In this document: positions 1 through 5,975 of the stretch, one piece after another | Position numbering within the stretch: the first letter of the stretch is position 1 | Layout of the letters: each line of letters starts with the position of its first letter | Source of the DNA: an uncultured Eubacteriales bacterium | GTDB taxonomy: Bacteria > Bacillota > Clostridia > Christensenellales > Aristaeellaceae | DNA length: 64,000 nt | Reading direction: 5' to 3' | Assembly (NCBI GenBank): GCA_902790495.1 | Contig: CADASK010000020.1 | Span: 1 to 64,000, forward strand | Program-made: the position numbers and the translations under genes | Notes under the pieces: generated by a model | What the model was told of the DNA's origin: nothing | Seen by the model: only the letters and a program-made list of their open reading frames with translations | Database searches by the model: none

Positions 1-52
1 AAAAAATCCCAAAATTTTTTCCCAAAAAACGCCATGAAACCTTGAAAGTAAC

Positions 53-81
53 TTGGCGTGTAACCAAATCCATGTTATAAT
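53..81 (+). promoter_or_regulatory. Sigma-A type promoter for the pilin-like gene
   Basis: TTGGCG at 53-58 and TATAAT at 76-81 are separated by 17 bp. The next gene start is about 100 nt downstream, leaving a long 5' leader. Confidence 0.7.
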
Positions 82-183
82 GACCTCGCAAGCAAGGCAA
101 TCGCGAGATTGCGTGGCCTCCGTCGAAAAGCCGGAGAATAGCACCGCCCCGCAACGGGCGACGATACGAAAGGAGAAACACCC
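82..183 (+). promoter_or_regulatory. Structured 5' leader of the pilin-like gene
   Basis: Three stem-loops can be drawn: GCAATC/GATTGC closed by a GCGA tetraloop (97-112), CTCCG/CGGAG (118-136), and GCCC/GGGC (146-159). They are followed by AGGAG at 171-175, 8 nt before the start codon. A roughly 100-nt folded leader with a GNRA loop before a surface pilin suggests a cis-acting RNA. It does not match the c-di-GMP-I consensus as I recall it, so the ligand, if any, is unknown. Confidence 0.35.
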
Positions 184-1443
184 ATGAAGAAGATGAGAAA
201 GCTGGCGGCCCTCCTCCTGGCGGTTATGATGACGGTTGGCCTGTGCGCAACGGCATGGGCGAGCAGCGTGAATCAGATTGATGCCGACGGCACAAATGAG
301 ACCAGCGCCAACACGATTTCTTTCAAAAACGTACTGGTTGCCTACAATCCCGACGAAACCAGCATCTATGCACCTGCTTTGAGTTATGCTTTCGCGATCG
401 AAGCGGCTACGACAGAGGGACAGGGTGTTGGCACTACAGTAACCGATAGCAACGATGTACAGGCGATTGTCCTTCCCGGTAACTATAGTGGTACCGACTC
501 CAATGGGAACACCATTGCAGTCTCCGGAACGCCGCGGATTACAGTAGCAAAACCTGCCTATACGATGGATGAAACCATCACCGCCGCCCCTAATGGCGCA
601 GACAACGAGTCTCTTGTGACTGTTGATTTCAACAATGTTACTTTCCCGAAGCCCGGTATCTACCGCTATGTTCTTACCCGCACGGTGACTGATGCGAACG
701 CAGCACTTGAGACACAGGATACAACCCAGACCACTAATAAGAACATCCGCTATCTTGATGTCTATGTTCAGGAAACACTTGACGGCACGGAAGTCAAGCA
801 TCCCATCTATGGTTATGTGCTGCACAATGTTACGGATGACATTGACGAGGACACTGAAAAGTCTGACGGTTTCTACGATGATTATAAGACCTCGAACCTG
901 GTTGTCTCCAAGACCCTGGTGAACGACGCCGCTATGAACGGCCACAAGTTCCCGTTCACCGTGACCTTTGCGAACACCAAGAATGGCCACATCATGGTCG
1001 ACGCCAAGGAAGGCACAGATGGTAAAGCTGAAGTGGCAGCGATGGGCGCGGGTGCTACCACAAGCGCTCCCAAGATTGCTCACCAAGGTGCTGTGAAGTA
1101 CATCGGTATCCCGAACGGCTTCACTTCCACTGTTTACGAGACCAATGATGTCACCGGTACGACATACAATTCTGTGGGCGTTGTGACCAGCACGAAGGCA
1201 TCTGGCACCGATACAAACGCTGCCGCCAAGTCCATCGTATGGGAAGGCGCCGGTGCTCAGTCCAACAGTGCCCTGACTGCTGCTGCGGTCGATGTGACCA
1301 AGACGGATGCCTTCACCAACACGCTGGAAGTCATCTCTCCCACCGGTGTCGTCCTCCGCGTCGCGCCTTACGTCCTCATGCTGGCCGCCGGCCTGATGCT
1401 GCTCATGCTGAGCCGCCGTCGCCGCACCGCCCTGGATGACTGA
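184..1443 (+). CDS. Pilin-like surface protein (Spy0128/FctA-type domain) with sortase-like tail
   Basis: The 419-residue protein starts with a signal peptide (about residues 1-26, ending ATAWA). Residues about 40-215 resemble Gram-positive pilin modules of the Spy0128/FctA type, including the PGIYRYVLT segment. A second beta domain runs from VVSKTL to AFTNTLE; Lys and Asn in those motifs are the usual isopeptide partners in such domains. The C-terminus has SPTGV (about 385-389), a hydrophobic stretch and RRRR, the layout of a cell-wall sorting signal of the PTG type. No sortase or second pilin gene is in the window, so a remote sortase would be needed. It has its own promoter, leader and terminator. 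The family call is from pattern recognition; the biological role (pilus shaft versus monomeric surface protein) is inferred. Confidence 0.75.
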   Translation: MKKMRKLAALLLAVMMTVGLCATAWASSVNQIDADGTNETSANTISFKNVLVAYNPDETSIYAPALSYAFAIEAATTEGQGVGTTVTDSNDVQAIVLPGNYSGTDSNGNTIAVSGTPRITVAKPAYTMDETITAAPNGADNESLVTVDFNNVTFPKPGIYRYVLTRTVTDANAALETQDTTQTTNKNIRYLDVYVQETLDGTEVKHPIYGYVLHNVTDDIDEDTEKSDGFYDDYKTSNLVVSKTLVNDAAMNGHKFPFTVTFANTKNGHIMVDAKEGTDGKAEVAAMGAGATTSAPKIAHQGAVKYIGIPNGFTSTVYETNDVTGTTYNSVGVVTSTKASGTDTNAAAKSIVWEGAGAQSNSALTAAAVDVTKTDAFTNTLEVISPTGVVLRVAPYVLMLAAGLMLLMLSRRRRTALDD

Positions 1444-1473
1444 GACCTGAGCGCAACCTGAACCCAAGCATCA

Positions 1474-1506
1474 AGAGGCTGTCCCCCATCGGGACGGCCT
1501 CTTTTT
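1474..1506 (+). terminator. Intrinsic terminator after the pilin gene
   Basis: GAGGC-GTCCC pairs with GGGAC-GCCTC, with a single T-G mismatch, followed by TTTTT. Confidence 0.85.
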
Positions 1507-1509
1507 GCA

Positions 1510-1557
1510 GCCCTCTCAGTCACCTGCGGTGACAGCTCCCCAGAGGGTGAGCCAAGG
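1510..1557 (-). repeat. Element B copy 1 (reverse)
   Basis: Two hairpins are present: GTCACC/GGTGAC (H2) and a CTCCCC-type H1 that is imperfect here. The outer tail carries CCCTCTCAGT. It lies between the pilin terminator and the hicB promoter. Confidence 0.6.
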
Positions 1558-1640
1558 TCACGCCCCCTGGCTATCAGTCATCACTTTTCGGCATCCCGCG
1601 CGTAAAATTTCGTCGCTTCGGTCACTTTCCGCCAGTTTTA

Positions 1641-1649
1641 TGCTATAAT
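1641..1649 (+). promoter_or_regulatory. Extended -10 promoter for hicBA
   Basis: TGCTATAAT (TG-N-TATAAT) lies 20 nt before the hicB start; no good -35 is seen at 17 bp. GGAGG follows at 1656-1660. Confidence 0.55.
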
Positions 1650-1668
1650 CAAGCTGGAGGTGCATCGC

Positions 1669-1893
1669 ATGGCTTATCGTATCAATCTCATCTGGGATCC
1701 CGACGCCGCCGTCTGGGTTGCCACGAGTGACGACGTGCCCGGCCTCGCCCTGGAGTCCGGCTCCTTCGACGCCTTGATCGAGAAGCTTCATTTTGCAGTG
1801 CCCGAGCTGCTTCAGCTCAATGGCGTCACTTCTCCGCAGGTTCGTCTGAACTATTCAACCGTGCGTTCCGATGTGGTGGCTGCCTATGGCTGA
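1669..1893 (+). CDS. hicB: HicB-like antitoxin (DUF1902 type)
   Basis: This 74-residue protein has the IWDPDAAVWVATSDDVPGL segment characteristic of DUF1902/HicB antitoxins, which fold like a partial RNase H and bind HicA. The ATG at 1669 is chosen because GGAGG (1656-1660) lies 8 nt upstream; a GTG at 1660 is in frame but overlaps the ribosome site. No separate DNA-binding domain is visible, so operator binding, if any, must use the short C-terminus. It overlaps the following hicA reading frame by 8 nt, the normal layout for a translationally coupled toxin-antitoxin pair. Confidence 0.8.
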   Translation: MAYRINLIWDPDAAVWVATSDDVPGLALESGSFDALIEKLHFAVPELLQLNGVTSPQVRLNYSTVRSDVVAAYG

Positions 1894-2082
1894 ATATGAA
1901 CAGCTTGTCCGTGAAGAGCTTAAGAAGAATGGCTGCTATTTCGTCAGACGCGGCAAAGGCGATCACGACATATGGTATAGTCCCATCACAGAGCGCCATG
2001 TGACCGTCGATGGGAAAATCAAATCCCGTTTACTGCCAATGAGATCATGAAGCAAAGCGGCATCAGCAAACGATTCCGGTGA
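1886..2082 (+). pseudogene. hicA: HicA-like toxin gene with a frameshift
   Basis: From ATG 1886 the frame gives a HicA-type mRNA interferase: the LKKNGCYFVRRGKGDHDIWY segment carries the GxGSH-like motif (here GKGDHDIW), followed by VDGKIKSR. The frame then reads LLPMRS and stops at 2048-2050. In the +2 frame, starting at 2032, the expected HicA ending TANEIMKQSGISKRF continues to a stop at 2080-2082. One base is therefore missing near 2029-2031 (CGT TT ACT where families have CGT CAT ACT). Either the toxin has lost its last helix, or this is a sequencing error at a T-run. The intact frame encodes 54 residues. The catalytic His region is preserved, so partial activity cannot be excluded. Confidence 0.75.
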
Positions 2083-2087
2083 TTCCA

Positions 2088-2110
2088 CCGCCCGCCATCG
2101 GGCGGTTTTT
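2088..2110 (+). terminator. Intrinsic terminator after hicBA
   Basis: CCGCCCG/CGGGCGG perfect 7-bp stem, loop CCAT, then TTTTT. It starts 5 nt after the restored hicA stop codon. Confidence 0.85.
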
Positions 2111-2143
2111 CTGTCGAAGAAATTCGGCAGCAGCAGCGACCTT

Positions 2144-2171
2144 GCCTTCCCCCTATGGGGGAAGGCTTTTT
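2144..2171 (+). terminator. Second hairpin with T-run (element B-like H1)
   Basis: GCCTTCCCC/GGGGAAGGC stem followed by TTTTT. The stem is the same sequence as the first hairpin of element B, so this may be a B remnant acting as a terminator. Confidence 0.65.
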
Positions 2172-2276
2172 CATTTGTCGCTTCCCAGGCGACCACGGGC
2201 CCGCCGATTTCATGTATGCTTGCATCACAGGGACGCGGAGAGCGCCCTGACATCCGATCAGCAGGAGGTATGCAGC

Positions 2277-2927
2277 ATGAAGAAGAACCTGACAGAAATG
2301 GTCTTTATCCTCGACCGCAGCGGCTCCATGGCGGGGCTGGAGGCGGACACCATCGGCGGCTTCAACGCCATGATCGAGCGCCAGAAGGCCGAGCCCGGGG
2401 AGGCGCTGGTCTCCACCGTGCTCTTCTCCTCCCAGAGCCACGTCCTGCACGACCGCGTGGACATCCGCAAGGTGGAGCCGATGACCGGCGCACAGTACCG
2501 CGTGGGCGGCAGCACCGCCCTGATCGACGCCATCGGCTGCGCGATCCACCACATCGGCCTGGTGCACAAGTACGCCCGCGAGGAGGATCGGCCGGAGCAC
2601 ACCGTGTTCGTCATCACCACCGACGGCATGGAGAACGCCAGCCACCTCTACAGCGCCGACGAGGTGCGCGCCATGGTGCGCAAGGAGCAGGAGGTCTACG
2701 GCTGGGAGTTCCTCTTCCTCGGCGCGAACATCGACGCGGTGCAGACCGCCGCGCGCTTCGGCATCGGCGAGGAGCGCTCCGTCAACTTCGTCAACGACAG
2801 CGAGGGCCAGGCCCTCAACTACGGCACCATCTCGGATGCGGTGGCCTCCGTGCGCCAGAGCCGCCCCCTGACCCGGGAGTGGAAGAAGAACATCGAGGAC
2901 GACTTCAACCGGCGCAGCCATAGGTGA
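2277..2927 (+). CDS. von Willebrand factor A (vWA) domain protein
   Basis: The 216-residue protein is essentially one vWA domain. It has the MIDAS motif DRSGSM near residue 13, the threonine of the GGSTALIDAI segment and the TTDG motif, which together bind a divalent metal. It has no signal peptide or membrane segment and is predicted cytoplasmic. The ATG at 2277 follows AGGAGG with a spacing of about 9 nt; the frame is open further upstream through a terminator and is not used. It is monocistronic, flanked by terminators. Similar stand-alone vWA proteins are common in Firmicutes with no settled role. Confidence 0.85.
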   Translation: MKKNLTEMVFILDRSGSMAGLEADTIGGFNAMIERQKAEPGEALVSTVLFSSQSHVLHDRVDIRKVEPMTGAQYRVGGSTALIDAIGCAIHHIGLVHKYAREEDRPEHTVFVITTDGMENASHLYSADEVRAMVRKEQEVYGWEFLFLGANIDAVQTAARFGIGEERSVNFVNDSEGQALNYGTISDAVASVRQSRPLTREWKKNIEDDFNRRSHR

Positions 2928-2932
2928 TGACG

Positions 2933-2962
2933 GCCTTCCCTCAAGCGGGGGAGGCTTTTTTC
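2933..2962 (+). terminator. Intrinsic terminator after the vWA gene
   Basis: GCCTTCCC pairs with GGGGAGGC (one G-T), followed by seven Ts. Confidence 0.75.
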
Positions 2963-2977
2963 TTAGCGCCCATCTCA

Positions 2978-3006
2978 TTGACACAGATAAAAACTTATCG
3001 TATGAT
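2978..3006 (+). promoter_or_regulatory. Strong consensus promoter for the small toxin
   Basis: Perfect TTGACA (2978-2983), 17-bp spacer, TATGAT (3001-3006). The leader from about 3012 to 3084 holds GCCGG/CCGGC and GCCCCCT/AGGGGGC hairpins, the latter ending just before the start codon, as is usual in type I toxin mRNAs whose translation is slowed by structure. Confidence 0.8.
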
Positions 3007-3084
3007 CATCTTGTCGGCCGGGATACGAAACCGGCAGGCCCGGGAGAAGCGGCGGGCGGCCCCCTGTAGAAAGGGGGCGAAGGT

Positions 3085-3171
3085 ATGACAACAATGGAAG
3101 TTCTCGCATTGTTAAGCCTCATCGCTCAGGTTGTGCTTATTGCTGTCACAGCCAACAAAAACAGCAAATAA
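3085..3171 (+). CDS. Small hydrophobic peptide, putative type I toxin (holin-like family)
   Basis: This 28-residue frame (MTTMEVLALLSLIAQ then VVLIAVTANKNSK) has one hydrophobic helix and a short basic tail. It resembles the small putative holin-like toxins of Firmicutes type I systems. GAAGG sits 2-6 nt before the ATG; the close spacing and upstream hairpin fit weak translation. It has a consensus promoter upstream, its own terminator at 3241-3273, and an opposing promoter and terminator on the other strand that would produce an antisense RNA overlapping its 3' end. It is too short for routine gene callers. The toxin role is inferred from architecture and sequence style. Confidence 0.7.
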   Translation: MTTMEVLALLSLIAQVVLIAVTANKNSK

Positions 3172-3262
3172 AAAGTAACCTCCCCCGAAACTAAGGTAAG
3201 GTTACTCTTTCAGAGATGAAAGGGAGCCGTAACCTGCTCGCACCAGGTAAGCCGCTTCACCT
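3165..3262 (-). ncRNA. Putative antisense antitoxin RNA (about 100 nt)
   Basis: A minus-strand promoter (TTGACT-17-TAAAAT, 3297-3269) predicts a start near 3262. The transcript would run leftward to a perfect minus-strand terminator: GTAACCT/AGGTTAC (3175-3205) followed on that strand by TTTTTATTT (3174-3165). It would overlap the toxin mRNA from its stop codon through its 3' hairpin. This is the arrangement of TxpA/RatA and holin-like toxin type I systems. A further copy of GTAACCT near 3227-3233 offers AGGTTAC an alternative partner. Confidence 0.65.
3175..3205 (-). terminator. Minus-strand terminator of the antisense RNA
   Basis: GTAACCT (3175-3181) pairs with AGGTTAC (3199-3205). The plus-strand A-rich stretch 3165-3174 gives a T-run on the minus strand. 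Confidence 0.75.
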
Positions 3263-3273
3263 GGTGTTATTTT
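3241..3273 (+). terminator. Terminator of the toxin mRNA
   Basis: CACCAGGT/ACCTGGTG perfect 8-bp stem followed by TTATTTT. Confidence 0.8.
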
Positions 3274-3297
3274 ACCATATCCGCCAGCGGAAGTCAA
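3269..3297 (-). promoter_or_regulatory. Antisense RNA promoter
   Basis: On the minus strand TTGACT (3297-3292), 17 bp, TAAAAT (3274-3269). It faces the toxin gene. Confidence 0.7.
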
Positions 3298-3339
3298 CGC
3301 CGCTAAACAGCCGAAAAAGACCCTCAAAAAAATAAGGGA

Positions 3340-3368
3340 TTGCGCGATGGCAGAAAATCGGTTATAAT
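3340..3368 (+). promoter_or_regulatory. Promoter for the P-loop protein
   Basis: TTGCGC (3340-3345), 17 bp, TATAAT (3363-3368). The same TTGCGC -35 recurs at the higBA operon. Confidence 0.7.
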
Positions 3369-3407
3369 CATCTCAGAGAACAAGTTCTCCAAAGGAGGTC
3401 GTTTCCC

Positions 3408-3821
3408 ATGATCCAGATCATCGCGGGCAAGAAGGGTTCCGGCAAGACCAAGAAGCTCATTGATATGACCAACACCGCCGCGCACGAATCCGCGGGCAAT
3501 GTGCTCTTCCTCGACGACGATAACCGCTACATGTTCGATGTTGACCACAAGGTGCGCTTCATCAACGCCGGCGAATACCATGTGCACACGCCCGAAATGT
3601 TTGTGGGCTTCCTCTCCGGCATGCTCAGCCAGAACTTCGATGTGAGCATCATCTTCATCGACGCCTTCACCAAGCTGTGCAAGACCGACCTGAACGAGGC
3701 CGAGTGGCTGTTCAACGCCATGGAGGAGCTGAACCAGAAGCACGGCGTCGACTTTGTGCTGTCCGTCAGCGCCGACCCCGACACCCTGCCCGAGTTCATG
3801 AAGAAGTACCTCATCGCGTAA
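3408..3821 (+). CDS. Small P-loop ATP/GTP-binding protein, function unknown
   Basis: The 137-residue protein starts with a beta strand and a Walker A motif (GKKGSGKT, residues 7-14). VLFLDDD near residue 32 and SIIFIDAF near residue 83 are hydrophobic strands ending in acidic residues and could be a Walker B. Similar short P-loop proteins are widespread in Clostridia and are sometimes mislabelled as twitching motility proteins; no PilT features beyond the P-loop are present. AAAGGAGG at 3391-3398 fixes the start. It is monocistronic, with its own promoter. Confidence 0.8.
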   Translation: MIQIIAGKKGSGKTKKLIDMTNTAAHESAGNVLFLDDDNRYMFDVDHKVRFINAGEYHVHTPEMFVGFLSGMLSQNFDVSIIFIDAFTKLCKTDLNEAEWLFNAMEELNQKHGVDFVLSVSADPDTLPEFMKKYLIA

Positions 3822-3918
3822 GCATCTGTCAAAAGCTGCTTCGATGGGCGATGGCTTTTGATGGCCGCCGCCCTTTTGCGTTGGTGTATGGCCGCATGGA
3901 TTCTCCATGCAGGGGGTG

Positions 3919-3974
3919 TTCCGCGCCTGTGGGCGCGGGTCAGGGGCTTTGCGATCGCCCCTGACAACCCTTCG
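3919..3974 (+). repeat. Element A copy A1
   Basis: H1 CCGCGCC/GGGCGCGG; H2 arms GTCAGGGGC/GCCCCTGAC; tail AACCCTTCG; followed by CGCCCGTCTT. Confidence 0.85.
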
Positions 3975-4029
3975 TCCGCCCGTCTTTATAAGCTTTTGTA
4001 ATTGTATTATTTGCGTAGAAAGATGCGGC

Positions 4030-4086
4030 CCGAAGAGTCCAGAGGCGATCGGAAAGCCTCTGGTCGCCGCCCGCAGGCGGCGAAAT
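4030..4086 (-). repeat. Element A copy A2 (reverse)
   Basis: Reverse copy of the CCAGAGGC/GCCTCTGG subtype, loop TTTCCGATC, tail ACTCTTCGG; H1 is GCCGCC/GGCGGC. Confidence 0.85.
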
Positions 4087-4093
4087 CTCCGGG

Positions 4094-4150
4094 TTCCGCG
4101 CCTGCGGGCACGGGCAGGGGGCTTTGCGATCGCCCCCTGCACCCCTTCGC
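4094..4150 (+). repeat. Element A copy A3
   Basis: H2 arms GCAGGGGGC/GCCCCCTGC; tail ACCCCTTCGC. One base differs in H1 (GGGCACGG), giving a mismatch. It ends 41 nt before thrC. Confidence 0.85.
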
Positions 4151-4191
4151 CCGCCCGTCTTATAGCTATCTGTTTAAAGAGGTGACCGAGC

Positions 4192-5694
4192 ATGTCGTTT
4201 TTCTCCACCCGCGGCCGCGCCTACGCCACCGCGTCCCAGGCGATCCTCGCCGGCATCGCGCCGGACGGCGGACTCTATGTGCCGGCCATGTTCCCGCGCA
4301 TGGAGCTGAAGGACCTGGCGGCGCTGGTCGGCATGAGCTATCCCCAGCGCGCCACGCAGATCCTGCGCCAGTTCCTGGACGATTTCAGGCCCGCCGAGAT
4401 CGAGGAGATGACGCGCAAGGCCTACGGCGAGCGCTTTGACACGCCCGCGGTAGCCCCGCTGCACCGCATCGACGGCAGCACCTGGGCGCTGGAGCTGTTC
4501 CACGGCCCGACCCTCGCCTTCAAGGACATGGCGCTGCAGCTGCTGCCCTACCTGATGGCCGCCTCCGCGCGCAAGAACAGCGAGAACCGAGAGATCAGCA
4601 TCCTTGTGGCCACCAGCGGCGACACGGGCAAGGCCGCCCTCGAGGGCTTCCGCGACGTGCCGGGCACCAGCTGCACCGTGTTCTACCCAAAGGACGGCGT
4701 CAGCGACATCCAGCGCCTGCAGATGGTCACCACCGGCGGCGAGAACACCCGCGTCATCGCCGTGGAGGGCAATTTCGACGACGCCCAGACCGGCGTGAAG
4801 GCCCTCTTCTCCGACGAGGCTTTCCGGGAAAAGATGGCGGAGCAGGGCCGCGTCCTGTCCTCGGCCAACTCCATCAACTTCGGCCGTCTCGTGCCGCAGA
4901 TCGTGTACTACTTCAGCGCCTACGCCGACCTTGTGGCCTCCGGGGCCATCCAGCAGGGCGAGAGCGTCAACTTCGCCGTGCCCACCGGCAACTTCGGCGA
5001 CATCCTCGCGGGCTTCTACGCCCGGGAGATGGGCCTGCCCGTGCACAAGCTGATCTGCGCCAGCAACCGCAACAACGTGCTGACGGACTTCTTCCGCACC
5101 GGCCTGTACAGCACCCACCGGGTGTTCTTCAAGACCATCTCCCCCTCCATGGACATCCTCGTGTCCTCCAACCTCGAGCGCCTGCTCTATGAGGCCGCGG
5201 ACCGCGACGGCGAGCTGATCGCCCTGTGGATGCGCCAGCTGAAGGAGAACGGCAGCTACGCCGTGGATCAGCAGCGGCTGGAGTGGCTCAGCGATATCTT
5301 CTTTGCGGGCTGCGCAGACGACAAGGAGACCCGCCGCGAGATCCGCGACATGTTCCGGCAGACCGGCTATCTGATCGACCCGCACACCGCGGTGGCCGGC
5401 GCGGCCCTGGGCGAATACCGCCGCAACACCGGCGACAACCGCCCTGCCGTGATCGTCTCCACCGCCAGCCCCTACAAGTTCGCCGCCGATGTGCTCAGCG
5501 CCCTGGAGGAGGGCGAGGACAGCCCCAGCCGCGACGCCTTCGCCTGCGCCCGCACCCTGGAGGCCCGCACCGGCTATCCCATGCCGCCCCAGGTGCTTGC
5601 CCTGCGCGAGCAGCCGATCCGCCACACCCGCGTGTGCGCGAAGGATCCCGCCGCCATGGCGGAGGCTGTGCTGGAGCCCTCTCAGTCAGCCTGA
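4192..5694 (+). CDS. thrC: Threonine synthase
   Basis: This PLP enzyme converts O-phospho-L-homoserine to L-threonine, the last step of threonine synthesis. The 500-residue length matches the class I (long) threonine synthases. The N-terminal segment MSFFSTRGRA through PDGGLYVP is typical. GPTLAFKDMA contains the PLP lysine, Lys111. ATSGDTGKAAL is the phosphate-binding loop, and PTGNFGD and NRNNVLTDF are further family motifs. AAGAGGTG at about 4174-4181 supports the ATG at 4192. No other threonine-pathway genes (hom, thrB) are nearby, and no T-box leader is visible; the upstream region is occupied by repeats. It ends in its own terminator, so it is probably transcribed alone. Confidence 0.97.
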   Translation: MSFFSTRGRAYATASQAILAGIAPDGGLYVPAMFPRMELKDLAALVGMSYPQRATQILRQFLDDFRPAEIEEMTRKAYGERFDTPAVAPLHRIDGSTWALELFHGPTLAFKDMALQLLPYLMAASARKNSENREISILVATSGDTGKAALEGFRDVPGTSCTVFYPKDGVSDIQRLQMVTTGGENTRVIAVEGNFDDAQTGVKALFSDEAFREKMAEQGRVLSSANSINFGRLVPQIVYYFSAYADLVASGAIQQGESVNFAVPTGNFGDILAGFYAREMGLPVHKLICASNRNNVLTDFFRTGLYSTHRVFFKTISPSMDILVSSNLERLLYEAADRDGELIALWMRQLKENGSYAVDQQRLEWLSDIFFAGCADDKETRREIRDMFRQTGYLIDPHTAVAGAALGEYRRNTGDNRPAVIVSTASPYKFAADVLSALEEGEDSPSRDAFACARTLEARTGYPMPPQVLALREQPIRHTRVCAKDPAAMAEAVLEPSQSA

Positions 5695-5755
5695 CGGCTC
5701 ACCAAATAGCCGCCTTATCAAGGCAGGCGGCGAAACCCCCTGCAGCCATTGCATG

Positions 5756-5783
5756 AACCGGAGCTTAAAAACTCCGGTTTTTT
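5756..5783 (+). terminator. Terminator downstream of thrC
   Basis: AACCGGAG/CTCCGGTT stem followed by Ts. A second hairpin GCCGCC/GGCGGC lies just upstream at about 5709-5731. Confidence 0.85.
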
Positions 5784-5799
5784 GCTTTACCAGCAGAGA

Positions 5800-5900
5800 T
5801 TCCGCGCCTGCGGGCGCGGGCAGGGGGCTTTGCGATCGGTCCGGGGCTGCCGCCCGCTCTCCGCTGAAAACGCCATAACATGGCGTTTTCCGGGCGCTCC
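5800..5900 (+). repeat. Element A copy A4, long form, 3' truncated
   Basis: H1 and the 5' half of H2 (GCAGGGGGCTTTGCGATCGG) are intact. The long insert has the inner stem GAAAACGCC/GGCGTTTTC, but the right H2 arm and tail are missing after GGGCGCTCC. Confidence 0.8.
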
Positions 5901-5910
5901 TGCGGCATTC

Positions 5911-5939
5911 TTGCGTCCCATGGGGTATTGTGCTATAAT
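5911..5939 (+). promoter_or_regulatory. Promoter for the glycosyltransferase gene
   Basis: TTGCGT (5911-5916), 17 bp, TATAAT (5934-5939). It starts 11 nt after truncated copy A4 ends, so a deletion that removed the A4 3' end may have been tolerated or selected here. Confidence 0.65.
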
Positions 5940-5975
5940 CCATCATGGTGATTTTTGTCCGGAGGAGGTGGATGC

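Larger units (their letters stand above)
3822..4191. other. 370-nt intergenic region filled by three element A copies
   Basis: It holds copies A1, A2 (reverse) and A3. Nothing gene-like remains between them. Confidence 0.8.

Noticed and set aside
82..183. Class I c-di-GMP riboswitch before the pilin gene
   Set aside because: The conserved CAAACC and GGACGCAAAGCC blocks are absent; only general hairpin similarity remains.
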